Assembly (NCBI GenBank): GCA_900320845.1
Contig: ONTS01000019.1
Coordinates: forward strand, 1-43,844
Direction: 5' to 3'
DNA length: 43,844 bases
Source: an uncultured Prevotellaceae bacterium
GTDB taxonomy: Bacteria > Bacteroidota > Bacteroidia > Bacteroidales > Bacteroidaceae
The notes beneath the pieces were generated by a model. It saw only the letters and a program-made list of their open reading frames with translations. It was not told the DNA's origin and made no database searches. Both the position numbers and the translations under genes were made by a program. Shown here piece after piece: positions 1 through 8,089 of this stretch. How positions within the stretch are numbered: position 1 is the first letter of the stretch; every line of letters begins with the position of its first letter.

Positions 1-14
1 AAATCTGGGACATG

Positions 15-50
15 ACAAAGCCCTGGCTTGGGAAAGTCGGGGCTTTGTTT
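15..50 (+). terminator. hairpin, probable terminator of an upstream gene
   Basis: ACAAAGCCC (15-23) pairs with GGGCTTTGT (40-48) around a 16-nt loop, followed by TT. The gene it would serve lies before the window. The T-run is short, so termination is an inference. Confidence 0.45.
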
Positions 51-61
51 CATAAAAAACA

Positions 62-101
62 AAAGAGGCCGTGTCTGTTACTTTTGACACAACCTCTTTT
101 T
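62..101 (+). terminator. rho-independent terminator-like hairpin
   Basis: The stem AAAGAGG (62-68) / CCTCTTT (93-99) encloses an inner stem GTGTC (71-75) / GACAC (86-90) and runs into a T-tract ending at 101. It sits just after the 15-50 hairpin, so the two may be tandem terminators of a plus-strand gene outside the window. Confidence 0.55.
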
Positions 102-556
102 GTTGACGGGCAGTAAACAATACATCTTTTACCCAATATGTACAGCATCATGCAGTGATGACATCAAGCCTGATGGCACTGAGTGGGCGTTGACGGTTGC
201 GAAACTATCGGAGTCCGTTCAAAACCTAAAGTCATCGACTTCGCTCATCCATCTGCAGTCTTTGCCCAGCCATCTCGCTGTCTTTGGTGCGCAACTGTTC
301 TCCATTTGCTTTCCGAACAGGGCGCGATAAGAAAACAAAATCAGTGATTTTGGTTACCAAAATCACTGATTTTGCTTTTCAACTATTCTTCAACGGTATA
401 GCAAAGGAAAGCTTTGGGTTATGCATGGAGCAGGCAAGGCTCACGTGTTGTGTACCCTTGAAGACGTTGAAGGGGGGCTGTTGTCGCGGGCAGCGTATCC
501 TTAATGACTTTGACGGGGAGTAAGCAGGTGTGTACTGTCTTCCTTCGGCTCCGTTG
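102..556. other. intergenic region downstream of trmD, no gene seen
   Basis: No reading frame here looks like a protein: the open frames at 100-330 and 284-523 have no recognisable motif and overlap each other. The stretch holds the 337-373 hairpin and a degenerate AAAGTCATCGACTT motif near 228 that resembles motifs in two other intergenic regions. Confidence 0.5.
337..373. terminator. long perfect inverted repeat, possible bidirectional terminator
   Basis: An 18-base arm (337-354) is followed after one base by its exact reverse complement (356-373). The arms are AT-rich, with A-runs on the left and T-runs on the right, so either strand gives a hairpin with a U-rich tail. It lies 184 nt beyond the trmD stop, which is far for a trmD terminator. 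Confidence 0.5.
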
Positions 557-1237
557 TCATTTCTTCTCCAGCAGGTCGGGGCGCATTCTTCGGGTACGTT
601 CCAATGCCTGCTGCATCTCCCATTCCTTTATCTTTGCCTCGTGTCCGCTGAGCAGTATGTCGGGCACGCGCCATCCTTTGTAGTCGGCAGGGCGTGTGTA
701 GATGGGTGCTGAGAGCAGATCGTCCTGGAAACAGTCGGAGAAAGCGCTTTCCTCGTCGCCTATGGCTCCCGGCAACAGGCGTACCACGCTGTCGGCGATG
801 ACAGCGGCAGCCAGCTCTCCACCAGTGAGGACATAGTCGCCAATGCTTATCTCGCGGGTGATGAGGTGGTCGCGCACGCGTTGGTCAACACCCTTATAGT
901 GTCCGCAGAGCAGGATGAGGTTCTGCTGCAGCGACATCTCGTTGGCAATGTGTTGGTCGAACTGCTCGCCGTCGGGCGATGTGAAGATGACATCATCGTA
1001 CTCTCGTTCCGCCTTGAGTGCGCTGATGCAGCGGTCGATGGGTTCACACTGCATCACCATTCCAGCGAAGCCGCCATAGGGATAGTCGTCGACGCGGCGC
1101 CAACGGTTGGTGGAGTAGTCGCGCAGGTTATGCAGATGCACTTCTACGAGACCCTTCTTCTGTGCCCGTGCCACGATGGACTCGCGCACAAAGCCCTCTA
1201 TCATCTCGGGCAATACGGTGATGATGTCTATTCGCAT
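557..1237 (-). CDS. trmD: tRNA (guanine-N1-)-methyltransferase TrmD
   Basis: The protein (226 aa, usual length) should methylate G37 at N1 in tRNAs reading CNN codons, using S-adenosylmethionine, to prevent frameshifting. The N-terminus [12 protein letters not shown] is the canonical TrmD start. The trefoil-knot SAM site is visible as GHYKGVDQR at residues 112-120 and [10 protein letters not shown] at 132-141, and [14 protein letters not shown] (47-60) is the conserved substrate loop. TrmD is normally a dimer and cytoplasmic. The start codon follows a promoter at 1266-1295 by about 30 nt. It is transcribed alone here, not in the rpsP-rimM-trmD-rplS operon of Proteobacteria. Identification is secure. 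Confidence 0.97.
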   Translation of the reverse strand: MRIDIITVLPEMIEGFVRESIVARAQKKGLVEVHLHNLRDYSTNRWRRVDDYPYGGFAGMVMQCEPIDRCISALKAEREYDDVIFTSPDGEQFDQHIANEMSLQQNLILLCGHYKGVDQRVRDHLITREISIGDYVLTGGELAAAVIADSVVRLLPGAIGDEESAFSDCFQDDLLSAPIYTRPADYKGWRVPDILLSGHEAKIKEWEMQQALERTRRMRPDLLEKK

Positions 1238-1265
1238 GGATGTGTTGATTGTTTATTGTACGCTG

Positions 1266-1295
1266 CAAAGGTACGAAAAACGCCCAATGGTGCAA
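1266..1295 (-). promoter_or_regulatory. trmD promoter
   Basis: Minus strand: TTG (1293-1295), 19 nt, TACCTTTG (1266-1273). This matches the Bacteroidetes primary sigma consensus, and the expected transcription start is a few bases before the trmD start codon region. Confidence 0.65.
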
Positions 1296-1347
1296 TGCGG
1301 TGGGCGATATTCTCCATGTAGGAAGGCTTGCACCATGTGTGTGGGGG

Positions 1348-1384
1348 TAAAAGGAAAGGGAACAGACGTGTGTCTGCTCCCTTT
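1348..1384 (-). terminator. terminator of the cyd operon
   Basis: The arms at 1355-1367 and 1372-1384 pair over 13 positions with one mismatch around a 4-nt loop. Read on the minus strand, the stem runs into a T-rich tail (TTTCCTTTT). It lies 34 nt beyond the cydB stop. Confidence 0.65.
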
Positions 1385-1417
1385 GTGTTGGGCTGCATGT
1401 GTAAGCCTGTGGGCTTA

Positions 1418-2566
1418 TCAATAGGCTTCGTCGTTCTCAATCTCATCGTGGGTGAGTTTCTTGGCATCCATCTTTCGCCATGCGTAGAAGATGTAGGCGA
1501 GTACGAATGGTATGAGCAACGATACGATAGCCATGGTGCGCAGTGTGAACTCCGAGCTGCATGCGTTCTGTATGGTGAGCGAACTCTGCAGGTCGGCGTT
1601 GCTGGGATAGAATGCTGTGTTGTTCCATCCTGCGCAGAGCAGCAGCACGAGTACGACGAGTACCACGCCGATGCCTGCGGGCCAAATGCCCTTGCTGTAT
1701 GTCTTGCTCTTGATGGTGCGTGCTATGGCGTAGAGCAGCAGTACCACACCGGCGAGGAATACGATGAGCAGCGGCCACATGGTGAGCAAGTTGTGCAGAT
1801 ACTTCATCGGTTCCATGCTGATGACGCCTGTTGCGGGGTCGTAGGCATAGCCGTCCTTGAGCAAGGTGCGCACGAGGAAGGCGAGGAAGAGGATGAGGAA
1901 GACGATGGTGGTGCCTACGAGGCGTACGCTGGCACGTGAACGGATGTCTTCATTGTCAACGTTGTTGATGATGTAGAGAATGCCGAGGATGCGTGCCAGG
2001 AAGAATACTGCCAGTCCGAATACCAGATTCCATGGGTCGAGCAGTGCATCGAGACCGTGGCTGGCATTAGCCCAGTGGCTGATGACTACAGCGCCCTCCA
2101 TATCGAGCAGGTTGCCCTTCTCAACGAGGAAATTGCTGCCATCGAAGAATGTAGCTACAGCGCCGCCAAGGAGCAGCGGGCCGAGGATGCCGTTGATAAT
2201 GAGGAACCATTGGAAGGTCTTCGGACCGAGGATATTACCCAGTTTGTTCTGGAACTCATAGCTGACAGCCTGTAGCACGAAGGAGAACAGGATGATCATC
2301 CAAAGCCAATAGGCACCGCCGAAGCTGGTGGAGTAGAACAACGGGAACGAGGCGAAGAAGGCTCCGCCGAAAGTTACCAGTGTGGTGAAGGTGAATTCCC
2401 ACTTACGTCCTGTGGAGTTGAGCACCAGACGTATGCCTTCGGGGGTGCGTCCGAGCGAACGGATGAGTGAGTTGGCACCCTGAACAAACATCAGGAATAC
2501 CAGCAGGGCTCCCAGAAGGGAAACGAGAAACCACCAATAATGTTGGAGAAAACTGTATGTAAACAT
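1418..2566 (-). CDS. cydB: cytochrome bd quinol oxidase subunit II
   Basis: CydB (382 aa, normal length) is the integral-membrane partner of CydA in the bd-type terminal oxidase, which reduces O2 to water with quinol electrons and has high oxygen affinity. The N-terminus YSFLQHYWWFLVSLLGALLVFLMFVQGAN matches the CydB fold, including the FVQGAN element of TM1. About nine hydrophobic segments follow, and residues 100-180 hold the conserved SYEFQNK and GPLLLGGAVATFF region. It is the last gene of the DUF4492-cydA-cydB operon, 126 nt after cydA, and is followed by a terminator. For an anaerobe this enzyme usually serves oxygen scavenging in nanoaerobic niches. Confidence 0.96.
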   Translation of the reverse strand: MFTYSFLQHYWWFLVSLLGALLVFLMFVQGANSLIRSLGRTPEGIRLVLNSTGRKWEFTFTTLVTFGGAFFASFPLFYSTSFGGAYWLWMIILFSFVLQAVSYEFQNKLGNILGPKTFQWFLIINGILGPLLLGGAVATFFDGSNFLVEKGNLLDMEGAVVISHWANASHGLDALLDPWNLVFGLAVFFLARILGILYIINNVDNEDIRSRASVRLVGTTIVFLILFLAFLVRTLLKDGYAYDPATGVISMEPMKYLHNLLTMWPLLIVFLAGVVLLLYAIARTIKSKTYSKGIWPAGIGVVLVVLVLLLCAGWNNTAFYPSNADLQSSLTIQNACSSEFTLRTMAIVSLLIPFVLAYIFYAWRKMDAKKLTHDEIENDEAY

Positions 2567-2692
2567 TGTCGTGAGTTGTTAAGGAGTTATTGTTTGTGAG
2601 GAGTAGTGGAGGCCTGAGGAGCACAGCGTGCAATGCTCTTGCTCTGCGAAGCCCTGTCAGCCTCTCCATAGTCCATTGTCAATTCTCAATTA

Positions 2693-4288
2693 TCATTTCT
2701 CGAGTGCTTCGTATTCCGGACCCTTCTTTATCTGCTTCTTCATGATGTTGATTTCTACTACGAGCATGGTGGTGAAGAGGATGAGGAAGAGGAAGAATGT
2801 GATCATTACAGAGTGTGAGCCCAGGTCGCTTACTGCCGCCCATGTGGGTAGCATATCCTGAATGGTCCACGGCTGTCTGCCGAACTCGGCGACGAGCCAT
2901 CCCGACTCACTGGCAATGTATGCGCATGGCACGAGGGCAATGGCAGTCCACAACAGCCAGCGTTTGGTGCTGATGTCTTTCTTGTAGGAGTAGAAGAGGG
3001 TGAGCAGGAAGAAGAGGATGAAGACAACACCGAGTCCTACCATGATGCGGAATGCCCAGAAGTTGATGGGGATGAAGGGCACGATGTCGTCGGCTGAGCG
3101 GATATATCCATATCCGAAGTAGGGCATGTTTTCTTCCAATGTCTTCTTATAGCTGTCCAAGGACGCCTTCTGCTCGGCTGTCATCTCGTCAGCTTTGACG
3201 TCGGATTTCAGCTTGCGGTAGTTGCCCAGCGCCGTGATGGCTTGCTGTCCGCGCTGAATCTTCTCATCCAGTGAGGGCTCTATCTCTCCTTTGGCATTCT
3301 TGTATCCGCCCTTGATGATGTCGTTGATGCCTGGCACAAAGCCGTGGAAGTCGTGTGTGGCCATGAACGACAGCATGTTAGGCACGGCAATCTTCAGTGG
3401 TGGCTCCTCGCCCTTGGCGTAGTCGGGCTGTGCAAAGGGATTGATGGCAGCGACGATGGTGAGGGGTACGTCCTCACCTCCTTCGTAGAGAGCCTCCATT
3501 GCAGCCAGCTTCATGGGCTGAGTCTTCGCTGCCTGGAATGCAGAACTGTCACCGGTGAAAGCTGTCAGCAGAGCGGCAGCGAGGCCGACGATACTACCTA
3601 TCTTGATGCTTGCCATGGCAAGACGCTGCTCGCGTTTCTTAAGCAGATAGTAGGCGCTGACGGCAACGACAAAGATAGCACCGATGATCCATGCTGAGGT
3701 CACTGTGTGGAAGAACTTGCCTACAGCAACAGGGGAGAAAGCCACGTCGAGGAACGAGGTCATCTCATTGCGCATAGTGTCGGGGTTGAACTCACAGCCT
3801 ACAGGATACTGCATCCATGAGTTGGCAACCAGTATCCACCATGCCGACATGGTGGCTCCGATACCGGTGAGCCAGGTAGAAGCCAGATGGAAACCAGGCG
3901 ATACTTTCTTCCATCCGAAGAACATCACCGCTACAAAAGTAGATTCCATGAAGAACGCTACGATGCCTTCAATGGCGAGAGGTGCGCCGAAGATGTCGCC
4001 CACAAACCAAGAGTAGTTGCTCCAGTTGGTACCGAACTCAAACTCAAGGATAATGCCTGTGGCTACACCCATGGCGAAATTGACACCGAAAAGTTTCTGC
4101 CAAAAACGTGCAGCGTCTTTCCAGAACGTGTCTCGTGTGCGGTAGTAGCATGTTTCCATGATACCCATGATGACGGCTAAGCCCAGTGTGAGTGGGACAA
4201 ACAGCCAGTGGTAGATGGCAGTGAGGGCAAACTGAGCGCGTGCCCAGTCAACCATACCGAGGTCAATGTTTAAGAATAAGTTGGTCAT
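2693..4288 (-). CDS. cydA: cytochrome bd quinol oxidase subunit I
   Basis: CydA (531 aa) carries the haems and the quinol site of the bd oxidase. Visible family features are the haem-ligand His in AIYHWLFVPLT (H27), the second His in KFFHTVTSAW (H194), the proton-channel Glu in AIEGIVAFF (E107), and NFWAFRIMVG, which holds the Met ligand of haem b558. A long Q-loop of roughly 130 residues (about 245-385) lies between membrane segments, as in the long-loop (E. coli-type) class. It follows the DUF4492 gene by 44 nt and precedes cydB. Identification is secure. Confidence 0.97.
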   Translation of the reverse strand: MTNLFLNIDLGMVDWARAQFALTAIYHWLFVPLTLGLAVIMGIMETCYYRTRDTFWKDAARFWQKLFGVNFAMGVATGIILEFEFGTNWSNYSWFVGDIFGAPLAIEGIVAFFMESTFVAVMFFGWKKVSPGFHLASTWLTGIGATMSAWWILVANSWMQYPVGCEFNPDTMRNEMTSFLDVAFSPVAVGKFFHTVTSAWIIGAIFVVAVSAYYLLKKREQRLAMASIKIGSIVGLAAALLTAFTGDSSAFQAAKTQPMKLAAMEALYEGGEDVPLTIVAAINPFAQPDYAKGEEPPLKIAVPNMLSFMATHDFHGFVPGINDIIKGGYKNAKGEIEPSLDEKIQRGQQAITALGNYRKLKSDVKADEMTAEQKASLDSYKKTLEENMPYFGYGYIRSADDIVPFIPINFWAFRIMVGLGVVFILFFLLTLFYSYKKDISTKRWLLWTAIALVPCAYIASESGWLVAEFGRQPWTIQDMLPTWAAVSDLGSHSVMITFFLFLILFTTMLVVEINIMKKQIKKGPEYEALEK

Positions 4289-4332
4289 AAGATATTAAAT
4301 AATTGTAGTTCTGCGTGATATGTGTGTGATTG

Positions 4333-4596
4333 TTAGGGATGTTGCTGATGGTAGGTTCCTCTTCCCACCAGCTCCTTTGACACATAGCCGGCCTTGTCGC
4401 CGTCGGTGGCGTGCTGACTGAGAAAGTTGGGGAAGAAGAATAGCTTCAGTACCACAAAGATAATAAACAATTTGATGAGGATAATCGCCCACAACGTCTT
4501 ACCCAGACGCATATTACGAAAGCCATCGACGTATAACTCGAGGGCGCGACACCAGAATCCTGTCTTTTTTGTAGAGTCGTTGTTAGGCGTGTTCAT
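4333..4596 (-). CDS. DUF4492 family small membrane protein of the cyd operon
   Basis: A small protein of 87 aa from ATG 4596, or 96 aa if an in-frame ATG at 4623 is used. It has one strong membrane helix (KTLWAIILIKLFIIFVVLK). The segment ELYVDGFRNMRLGKTLW and the following LFFFPNFL match the DUF4492 family, which sits beside cydAB in many Bacteroidetes. It is the first gene of the operon behind the 4643-4673 promoter. By position it may be a small accessory subunit or assembly factor of the bd oxidase, like CydX in Proteobacteria, but that role is inferred only from context. The shorter start is preferred because the extra N-terminus looks unconserved; this is not certain. Confidence 0.8.
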   Translation of the reverse strand: MNTPNNDSTKKTGFWCRALELYVDGFRNMRLGKTLWAIILIKLFIIFVVLKLFFFPNFLSQHATDGDKAGYVSKELVGRGTYHQQHP

Positions 4597-4642
4597 TGTG
4601 GTACGAGATAAAAGGTTCCTCATAAATAAGGATAAGTTGTGA

Positions 4643-4673
4643 CAAATATAGTGTTATTATCTCAATACCGCAA
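4643..4673 (-). promoter_or_regulatory. cyd operon promoter
   Basis: Minus strand: TTG (4671-4673), 20 nt, TATATTTG (4643-4650). This is a good Bacteroidetes promoter placed just upstream of the DUF4492-cydA-cydB operon. Confidence 0.65.
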
Positions 4674-4754
4674 TCTTTTAGTAATAAAAAGTTTAATCAA
4701 GTGAAAAAAAGTCAAAAATACATCCTCTTTAATGATGCCTTTTGTCTTTTATCT

Positions 4755-4762
4755 TATATTTG
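4755..4762 (+). promoter_or_regulatory. -7 promoter element upstream of the GNAT remnant
   Basis: TATATTTG on the plus strand, 39 nt before the ATG at 4801. No clear -33 box is present. It probably once served the acetyltransferase gene and may now drive the downstream lipoprotein gene. Confidence 0.4.
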
Positions 4763-4800
4763 CAAAATAAATCTAATATTAGCTTAGCACATTCAATACC

Positions 4801-5016
4801 ATGAATGAAATCAACGTGTTATTCGCCGACGAGTCGCATATCTGTTATGCCGAGCGTATTGCCGAGATGATTGTTGAGGCTCCCAAGGACGGAATCGTGG
4901 GTTTCAGCTATATCGAAAGTTGGACGCATGGAGAAATATGTAGCAATGAGCGGACTGATTGTCGATAGCCGTTGTCGTAGGATGGACATTGCCGAGCGCA
5001 ATGCAAAAACAAGATA
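4801..5016 (+). pseudogene. degraded GNAT N-acetyltransferase (arginine-biosynthesis type)
   Basis: From ATG 4801 the reading is MNEINVLFADESHICYAERI, then AEMIVEAPKDGIVGFSYIESWTHGE before it falls out of frame to a stop at 4966-4968. Shifting the frame by one base near 4932 restores EKYVAMSGLIVDSRCRR and then IAERNAKTR with a stop at 5014-5016. As I recall them, Bacteroidales GNAT proteins encoded near argG have ADESH...IA..I.EAAKVRGTGIAKR...GFCYIESW...YVA.SGLIV in this order. Relative to them this copy lacks about 30 residues after VEA, carries a frameshift after SWTHGE, and has lost the C-terminal half. The intact family is about 180-200 aa. No argG is nearby. Confidence 0.6.
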
Positions 5017-5032
5017 ATAATACACAAAAACT

Positions 5033-6085
5033 ATGAGAAGAATCTTTTCCAGCTTGCTGGTAGCCCTGGGCATGTTCAGCGCCTGTGCTCAGCAGAAGTA
5101 TGAGAATGTAGACGTGCAAGGCTTTTCGGCTTTGCTCACGGAGCCCGATGTAGTGGTGCTCGACGTACGTACACCATCAGAGTATGCCGAAGGACATATT
5201 GAAGGTGCCATCAACATCGACCAGTTTGAAGACGATTTCGTGCAGCAGGTGCTGCAACGTGTTGATAAGGAAAAGCGCGTGGCAGTGTACTGTCGCAGTG
5301 GCAAGCGTTCAGCCAATGCCGCAGGCAAGCTCACAACTGAAGGATACACGTGCATTAACCTTTTAGGAGGCTTTATAGCATGGAAAAAAGCGGAGATGCC
5401 CGCCACCACAGACAACGTAGAGGTAGATGTGTTTGCTACCAAGAGTGGCAAGACTGTCAGGATTTTTGCCCTCCGTCACGCCAGCCTGCGACTCCAGTAC
5501 AACGGCAAAGAGATACAGATTGACCCCGTGGCAGATCTTAACGGCCGCACTATAGACTATGCCGCCATGCCGAAGGCTGACTTCATCTTCATCACCCACG
5601 AACATCACGACCACTTCGACAAGACAACCATTGCACAGCTCACCAATGAGCAGACACGACTTATTGCCAACCGCCGTTGCGCCGACATGCTGGGCAGTGG
5701 CAGTGTGATGGCCAACGGCGACGTGCAAGATCTCGCTGAAGACATGACGGTGGAAGCAGTGCCGGCATACAATATTACACCCGAACACCTGCAGTTCCAT
5801 CCCAAAGGACGCGACAACGGCTATGTGCTGACAATCGACGGCGTGCGCATCTACGTGGCAGGCGACACGGAGGACATTCCGGAGATGGAGAGGCTGCAAG
5901 ACATCGACATCGCCTTCATGCCTTGTAACCAACCGTACACCATGAAGCCCGAACAGCTCGTCCGCGCAGCACGCATCATCAAGCCCAAGGTGCTCTTCCC
6001 CTATCATAAAGGACAGACAGACCTGAGTACAGTGCCCGAACAGCTGAAGAAAGATGGCATCGAGGTGCGTTTACGTAAGTATTAA
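5033..6085 (+). CDS. lipoprotein with rhodanese and metallo-beta-lactamase-fold (UlaG-like) domains
   Basis: 350 aa. The N-terminus is a lipoprotein signal with lipobox FSAC (Cys18), so the protein should be anchored in the cell envelope. Residues 24-122 form a rhodanese domain with the active-site loop CRSGKR (Cys87), expected to carry a persulfide for sulfur transfer. Residues 130-350 form an MBL-fold hydrolase of the UlaG/YycJ-like type, with the metal motif H189-E-H-H-D-H194, GDT at 277-279 and a C-terminal PYHKGQ His (H325). Rhodanese-MBL combinations are known in cytosolic persulfide dioxygenases (ETHE1/Blh-like), but there the MBL domain comes first and is of a different subfamily, so the same chemistry is not assured. 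It begins 16 nt after the GNAT remnant and overlaps no gene; the next gene starts 4 nt after its stop. Confidence 0.85.
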   Translation: MRRIFSSLLVALGMFSACAQQKYENVDVQGFSALLTEPDVVVLDVRTPSEYAEGHIEGAINIDQFEDDFVQQVLQRVDKEKRVAVYCRSGKRSANAAGKLTTEGYTCINLLGGFIAWKKAEMPATTDNVEVDVFATKSGKTVRIFALRHASLRLQYNGKEIQIDPVADLNGRTIDYAAMPKADFIFITHEHHDHFDKTTIAQLTNEQTRLIANRRCADMLGSGSVMANGDVQDLAEDMTVEAVPAYNITPEHLQFHPKGRDNGYVLTIDGVRIYVAGDTEDIPEMERLQDIDIAFMPCNQPYTMKPEQLVRAARIIKPKVLFPYHKGQTDLSTVPEQLKKDGIEVRLRKY

Positions 6086-6089
6086 GAAA

Positions 6090-6716
6090 ATGAAACACTT
6101 ACTCTCACAAGTCATAAGGCGAATAGGACTGCTGCTCCTGTTCGCCTCTACATTGGCTATGGCAGCCCCGACACAGGATGTGCAAGGCTTCGTGCATAGC
6201 CAGATGGAGCGCTATCCTCAATCACGGTTGCTCGACCTGTATAAGTCGTGCTTTCAGGACTATATGGGAGCAGAACACTTGGTGGCGGACACTGCTGGTG
6301 TGATGCGCTATCTGCGTGCCGAGCTGGCATCAGTGTCACTCGCCGACTTGCTGCCACACTACTATGAGCCGTGCGGCATCGGCGGTCGCTATGTGCGTGT
6401 AAGCCTTCGTGCTGTGCTGGAAGGGCTCATCAGCATCGACAAACTCGCCGATGCCTTCATAAGAAGTGCCAACAGCCCGCGCCCGTCGGTGGAAGACTGG
6501 TGCGAACGTTGGCACAATATAGTTGAAATCATCGATGCGATGCACCTTGGGTTATCCCATTATGCCGATGACAGGCAGCTGATAGACAGTGTGTTGGTGT
6601 CTGGGCGCTATGCCCTCAGCCACTCATCAGACTATCGCGAGGCTTATCATCCGCACTATCGCATCGTAGAACGCAGCATCTTTGAGCGCGAACTGCTTCC
6701 GCTCTTACAACCTTAG
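6090..6716 (+). CDS. exported protein of unknown function
   Basis: 208 aa from ATG 6090, chosen because it opens a clear signal peptide (MKHLLSQVIRRIGLLLLFAS, cleavage near AMA-AP at residues 25-26). An upstream in-frame ATG at 6054 would lie inside the previous gene and put charged residues before the signal. The mature part is alpha-helical in character and rich in Arg, Leu and His, with segments such as MERYPQSRLLDLYKSCFQD and REAYHPHYRIVERSIFE, but no motif I recognise. It is 4 nt behind the rhodanese-MBL lipoprotein, so the two are probably co-transcribed and may act in the same envelope process. It converges with the DUF5020 gene, overlapping by 4 nt. Confidence 0.75.
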   Translation: MKHLLSQVIRRIGLLLLFASTLAMAAPTQDVQGFVHSQMERYPQSRLLDLYKSCFQDYMGAEHLVADTAGVMRYLRAELASVSLADLLPHYYEPCGIGGRYVRVSLRAVLEGLISIDKLADAFIRSANSPRPSVEDWCERWHNIVEIIDAMHLGLSHYADDRQLIDSVLVSGRYALSHSSDYREAYHPHYRIVERSIFERELLPLLQP

Positions 6717-7456
6717 AAGGTCCATTTGGCTGCAATGGTGGGAATGGCGTGGAAGCGGTCGTTGCGTCCGTACTTGTCGAAGACGAAGTTGTTGCTCAGT
6801 TCCACCTCGCATCCTACGCTGACAGGTACTTTCTCCATGCCCTTCATGGCAGAAAGGTTCCACCATAGTTGAGGCTCAGACAGCAGTATCCAGTTGCCTT
6901 TCACACTCTTATCGTACCAGCAGTCAACAAATCCCGAGAAGGTGAAGCGCTTGTTGGCAGTTGTCAGCCCCCATACCGCCGTAGCCTGGAAGGAAGAGAA
7001 AGGACGGTTCCACACATTCTGTCCTTTGAAGTAGTACTTATACATAGCTTGCAGGGAGAAGGTGCGGCTGAAGTCGGCACTATGCCAGTTCCATGCAGCG
7101 CCTGCGAGGGCTGCGTGTTGGAACCGTGTGGACATGTCGTTGAGCTGACTTGATGCCAGTCCGCCGTTGTATTCGGCATGAATTGCCCACTGTCGGTTCT
7201 TGCTGATGTTCACCTCACGGCTCACTTCCCAATAAGCGCCTGCCACACCGTCGTGGAAATAGTCGATATCGGTAAAGAAATAGGTGCTTCCCCATCCATC
7301 GGGACGAAACATCTCAATAGTGGTGGTGACACTGGGACGCCCCGACAGGTCGCTATTGAGCGAGTGACCGAGGTCGTAGTGCAACTGAATGTTTTGTGCA
7401 GAGGCACACAAAAAAGTAGCCATCAGGATGGTGGCTAAGGAGAAAATCTTCTTCAT
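6713..7456 (-). CDS. DUF5020 family outer-membrane protein (Tsx-like barrel)
   Basis: 247 aa with signal peptide MKKIFSLATILMATFLCASA (cleavage before Q21). The mature sequence alternates polar and aromatic residues, with many Trp/Tyr, typical beta-strand pairs such as STYFFTDIDYF and QAMYKYYFKGQNVW, and a C-terminal aromatic (AAKWTF) suited to BAM insertion. The pattern HYDLGH...TTIEMFRPDGWGSTYFFTDIDYF matches DUF5020, whose members resemble the nucleoside channel Tsx. A guanine deaminase gene lies 28 nt upstream on the same strand, so uptake of nucleosides or bases followed by deamination would be coherent. That link is inferred from proximity. Confidence 0.8.
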   Translation of the reverse strand: MKKIFSLATILMATFLCASAQNIQLHYDLGHSLNSDLSGRPSVTTTIEMFRPDGWGSTYFFTDIDYFHDGVAGAYWEVSREVNISKNRQWAIHAEYNGGLASSQLNDMSTRFQHAALAGAAWNWHSADFSRTFSLQAMYKYYFKGQNVWNRPFSSFQATAVWGLTTANKRFTFSGFVDCWYDKSVKGNWILLSEPQLWWNLSAMKGMEKVPVSVGCEVELSNNFVFDKYGRNDRFHAIPTIAAKWTF

Positions 7457-7484
7457 GACAGATGAAAACTTTGAGGGTAAAACT

Positions 7485-7961
7485 TTAATATGGGGTCTTG
7501 TCGTCTTTTTCTTTCCAGAGACGGAAGCTCTTTATAGCTTCTTCCGACAGCAATGGCATGATGGGCACCTTGCGTGCAGCCAGCGGACGTTCAAATTCTT
7601 CGTAGATAAAGTCATCGGCGAAGTCGATGTCGCGGGCGTCTTTTCGTGTGTTACCGTAGTAGATACGGTCGAGGTGTGCCCAATAGATAGCTCCCAGACA
7701 CATCGGACAAGGCTCGCACGAGGTGTAGATAGTGCATCCGCTGAGGTCGAATGTGCCCAAACGGCGGCATGCCTGACGTATGGTTTCCACCTCGGCATGA
7801 GCTGTCGGGTCGTTTTTTAAGGTTACGGAGTTGGAGCTGCCAGCCACTATCTTGCCATCTTTCACAATGACAGCACCGAAAGGACCACCACCATTGCGGA
7901 CGCTCTCGTCAGCAAGGCGGATAGCTTCCCGCATGAATTGCTTATCTTGTTCGGTTATCAT
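7485..7961 (-). CDS. guaD: guanine deaminase (cytidine deaminase fold)
   Basis: 158 aa, the size of the small CDA-fold guanine deaminases (B. subtilis GuaD type). The zinc site is intact: HAE at 55-57 (His55 ligand, Glu57 proton shuttle) and PCPMC at 84-88 (Cys85, Cys88). GGGPFGAVIVKDG (24-36) and CEPCPMCLGAIYWA (82-95) match GuaD closely, and the C-terminal EEFERPLAARKVPIMPL fits the domain-swapped tail. The reaction is guanine to xanthine plus ammonia in purine catabolism or salvage. A related nucleoside deaminase specificity cannot be excluded by reading alone. The gene lies 28 nt upstream of the DUF5020 gene and shares a divergent promoter region with the 8090 gene. Confidence 0.85.
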   Translation of the reverse strand: MITEQDKQFMREAIRLADESVRNGGGPFGAVIVKDGKIVAGSSNSVTLKNDPTAHAEVETIRQACRRLGTFDLSGCTIYTSCEPCPMCLGAIYWAHLDRIYYGNTRKDARDIDFADDFIYEEFERPLAARKVPIMPLLSEEAIKSFRLWKEKDDKTPY

Positions 7962-7985
7962 AGAGTGTTATCTGTAAATGCGTTG

Positions 7986-7993
7986 CAAATGTA
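7986..7993 (-). promoter_or_regulatory. -7 promoter element for guaD
   Basis: TACATTTG on the minus strand, 24 nt before the guaD start codon. No convincing -33 box. Confidence 0.45.
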
Positions 7994-8056
7994 CAGCATA
8001 TTTGTGATTTGCTGTTTTTTTCGTCCTTATATTTTTCAGTTGTCTGCCGTAAATTG

Positions 8057-8064
8057 TATCTTTG
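8057..8064 (+). promoter_or_regulatory. -7 promoter element for the 8090 gene
   Basis: TATCTTTG on the plus strand, 25 nt before the ATG at 8090. A TTG lies at 8040-8042, a shorter spacing than usual, so the -33 box is uncertain. Confidence 0.5.
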
Positions 8065-8089
8065 TATCAAAATTTAAAGAATAGATAAT

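Noticed and set aside
284-523. Open frame of 79 codons downstream of trmD
   Set aside because: It runs through a perfect inverted repeat and has no protein-like pattern; it overlaps another equally unconvincing frame.
5363-6007. 214-codon minus-strand frame
   Set aside because: It is a shadow of the rhodanese-MBL gene, which has two intact catalytic motifs on the plus strand.
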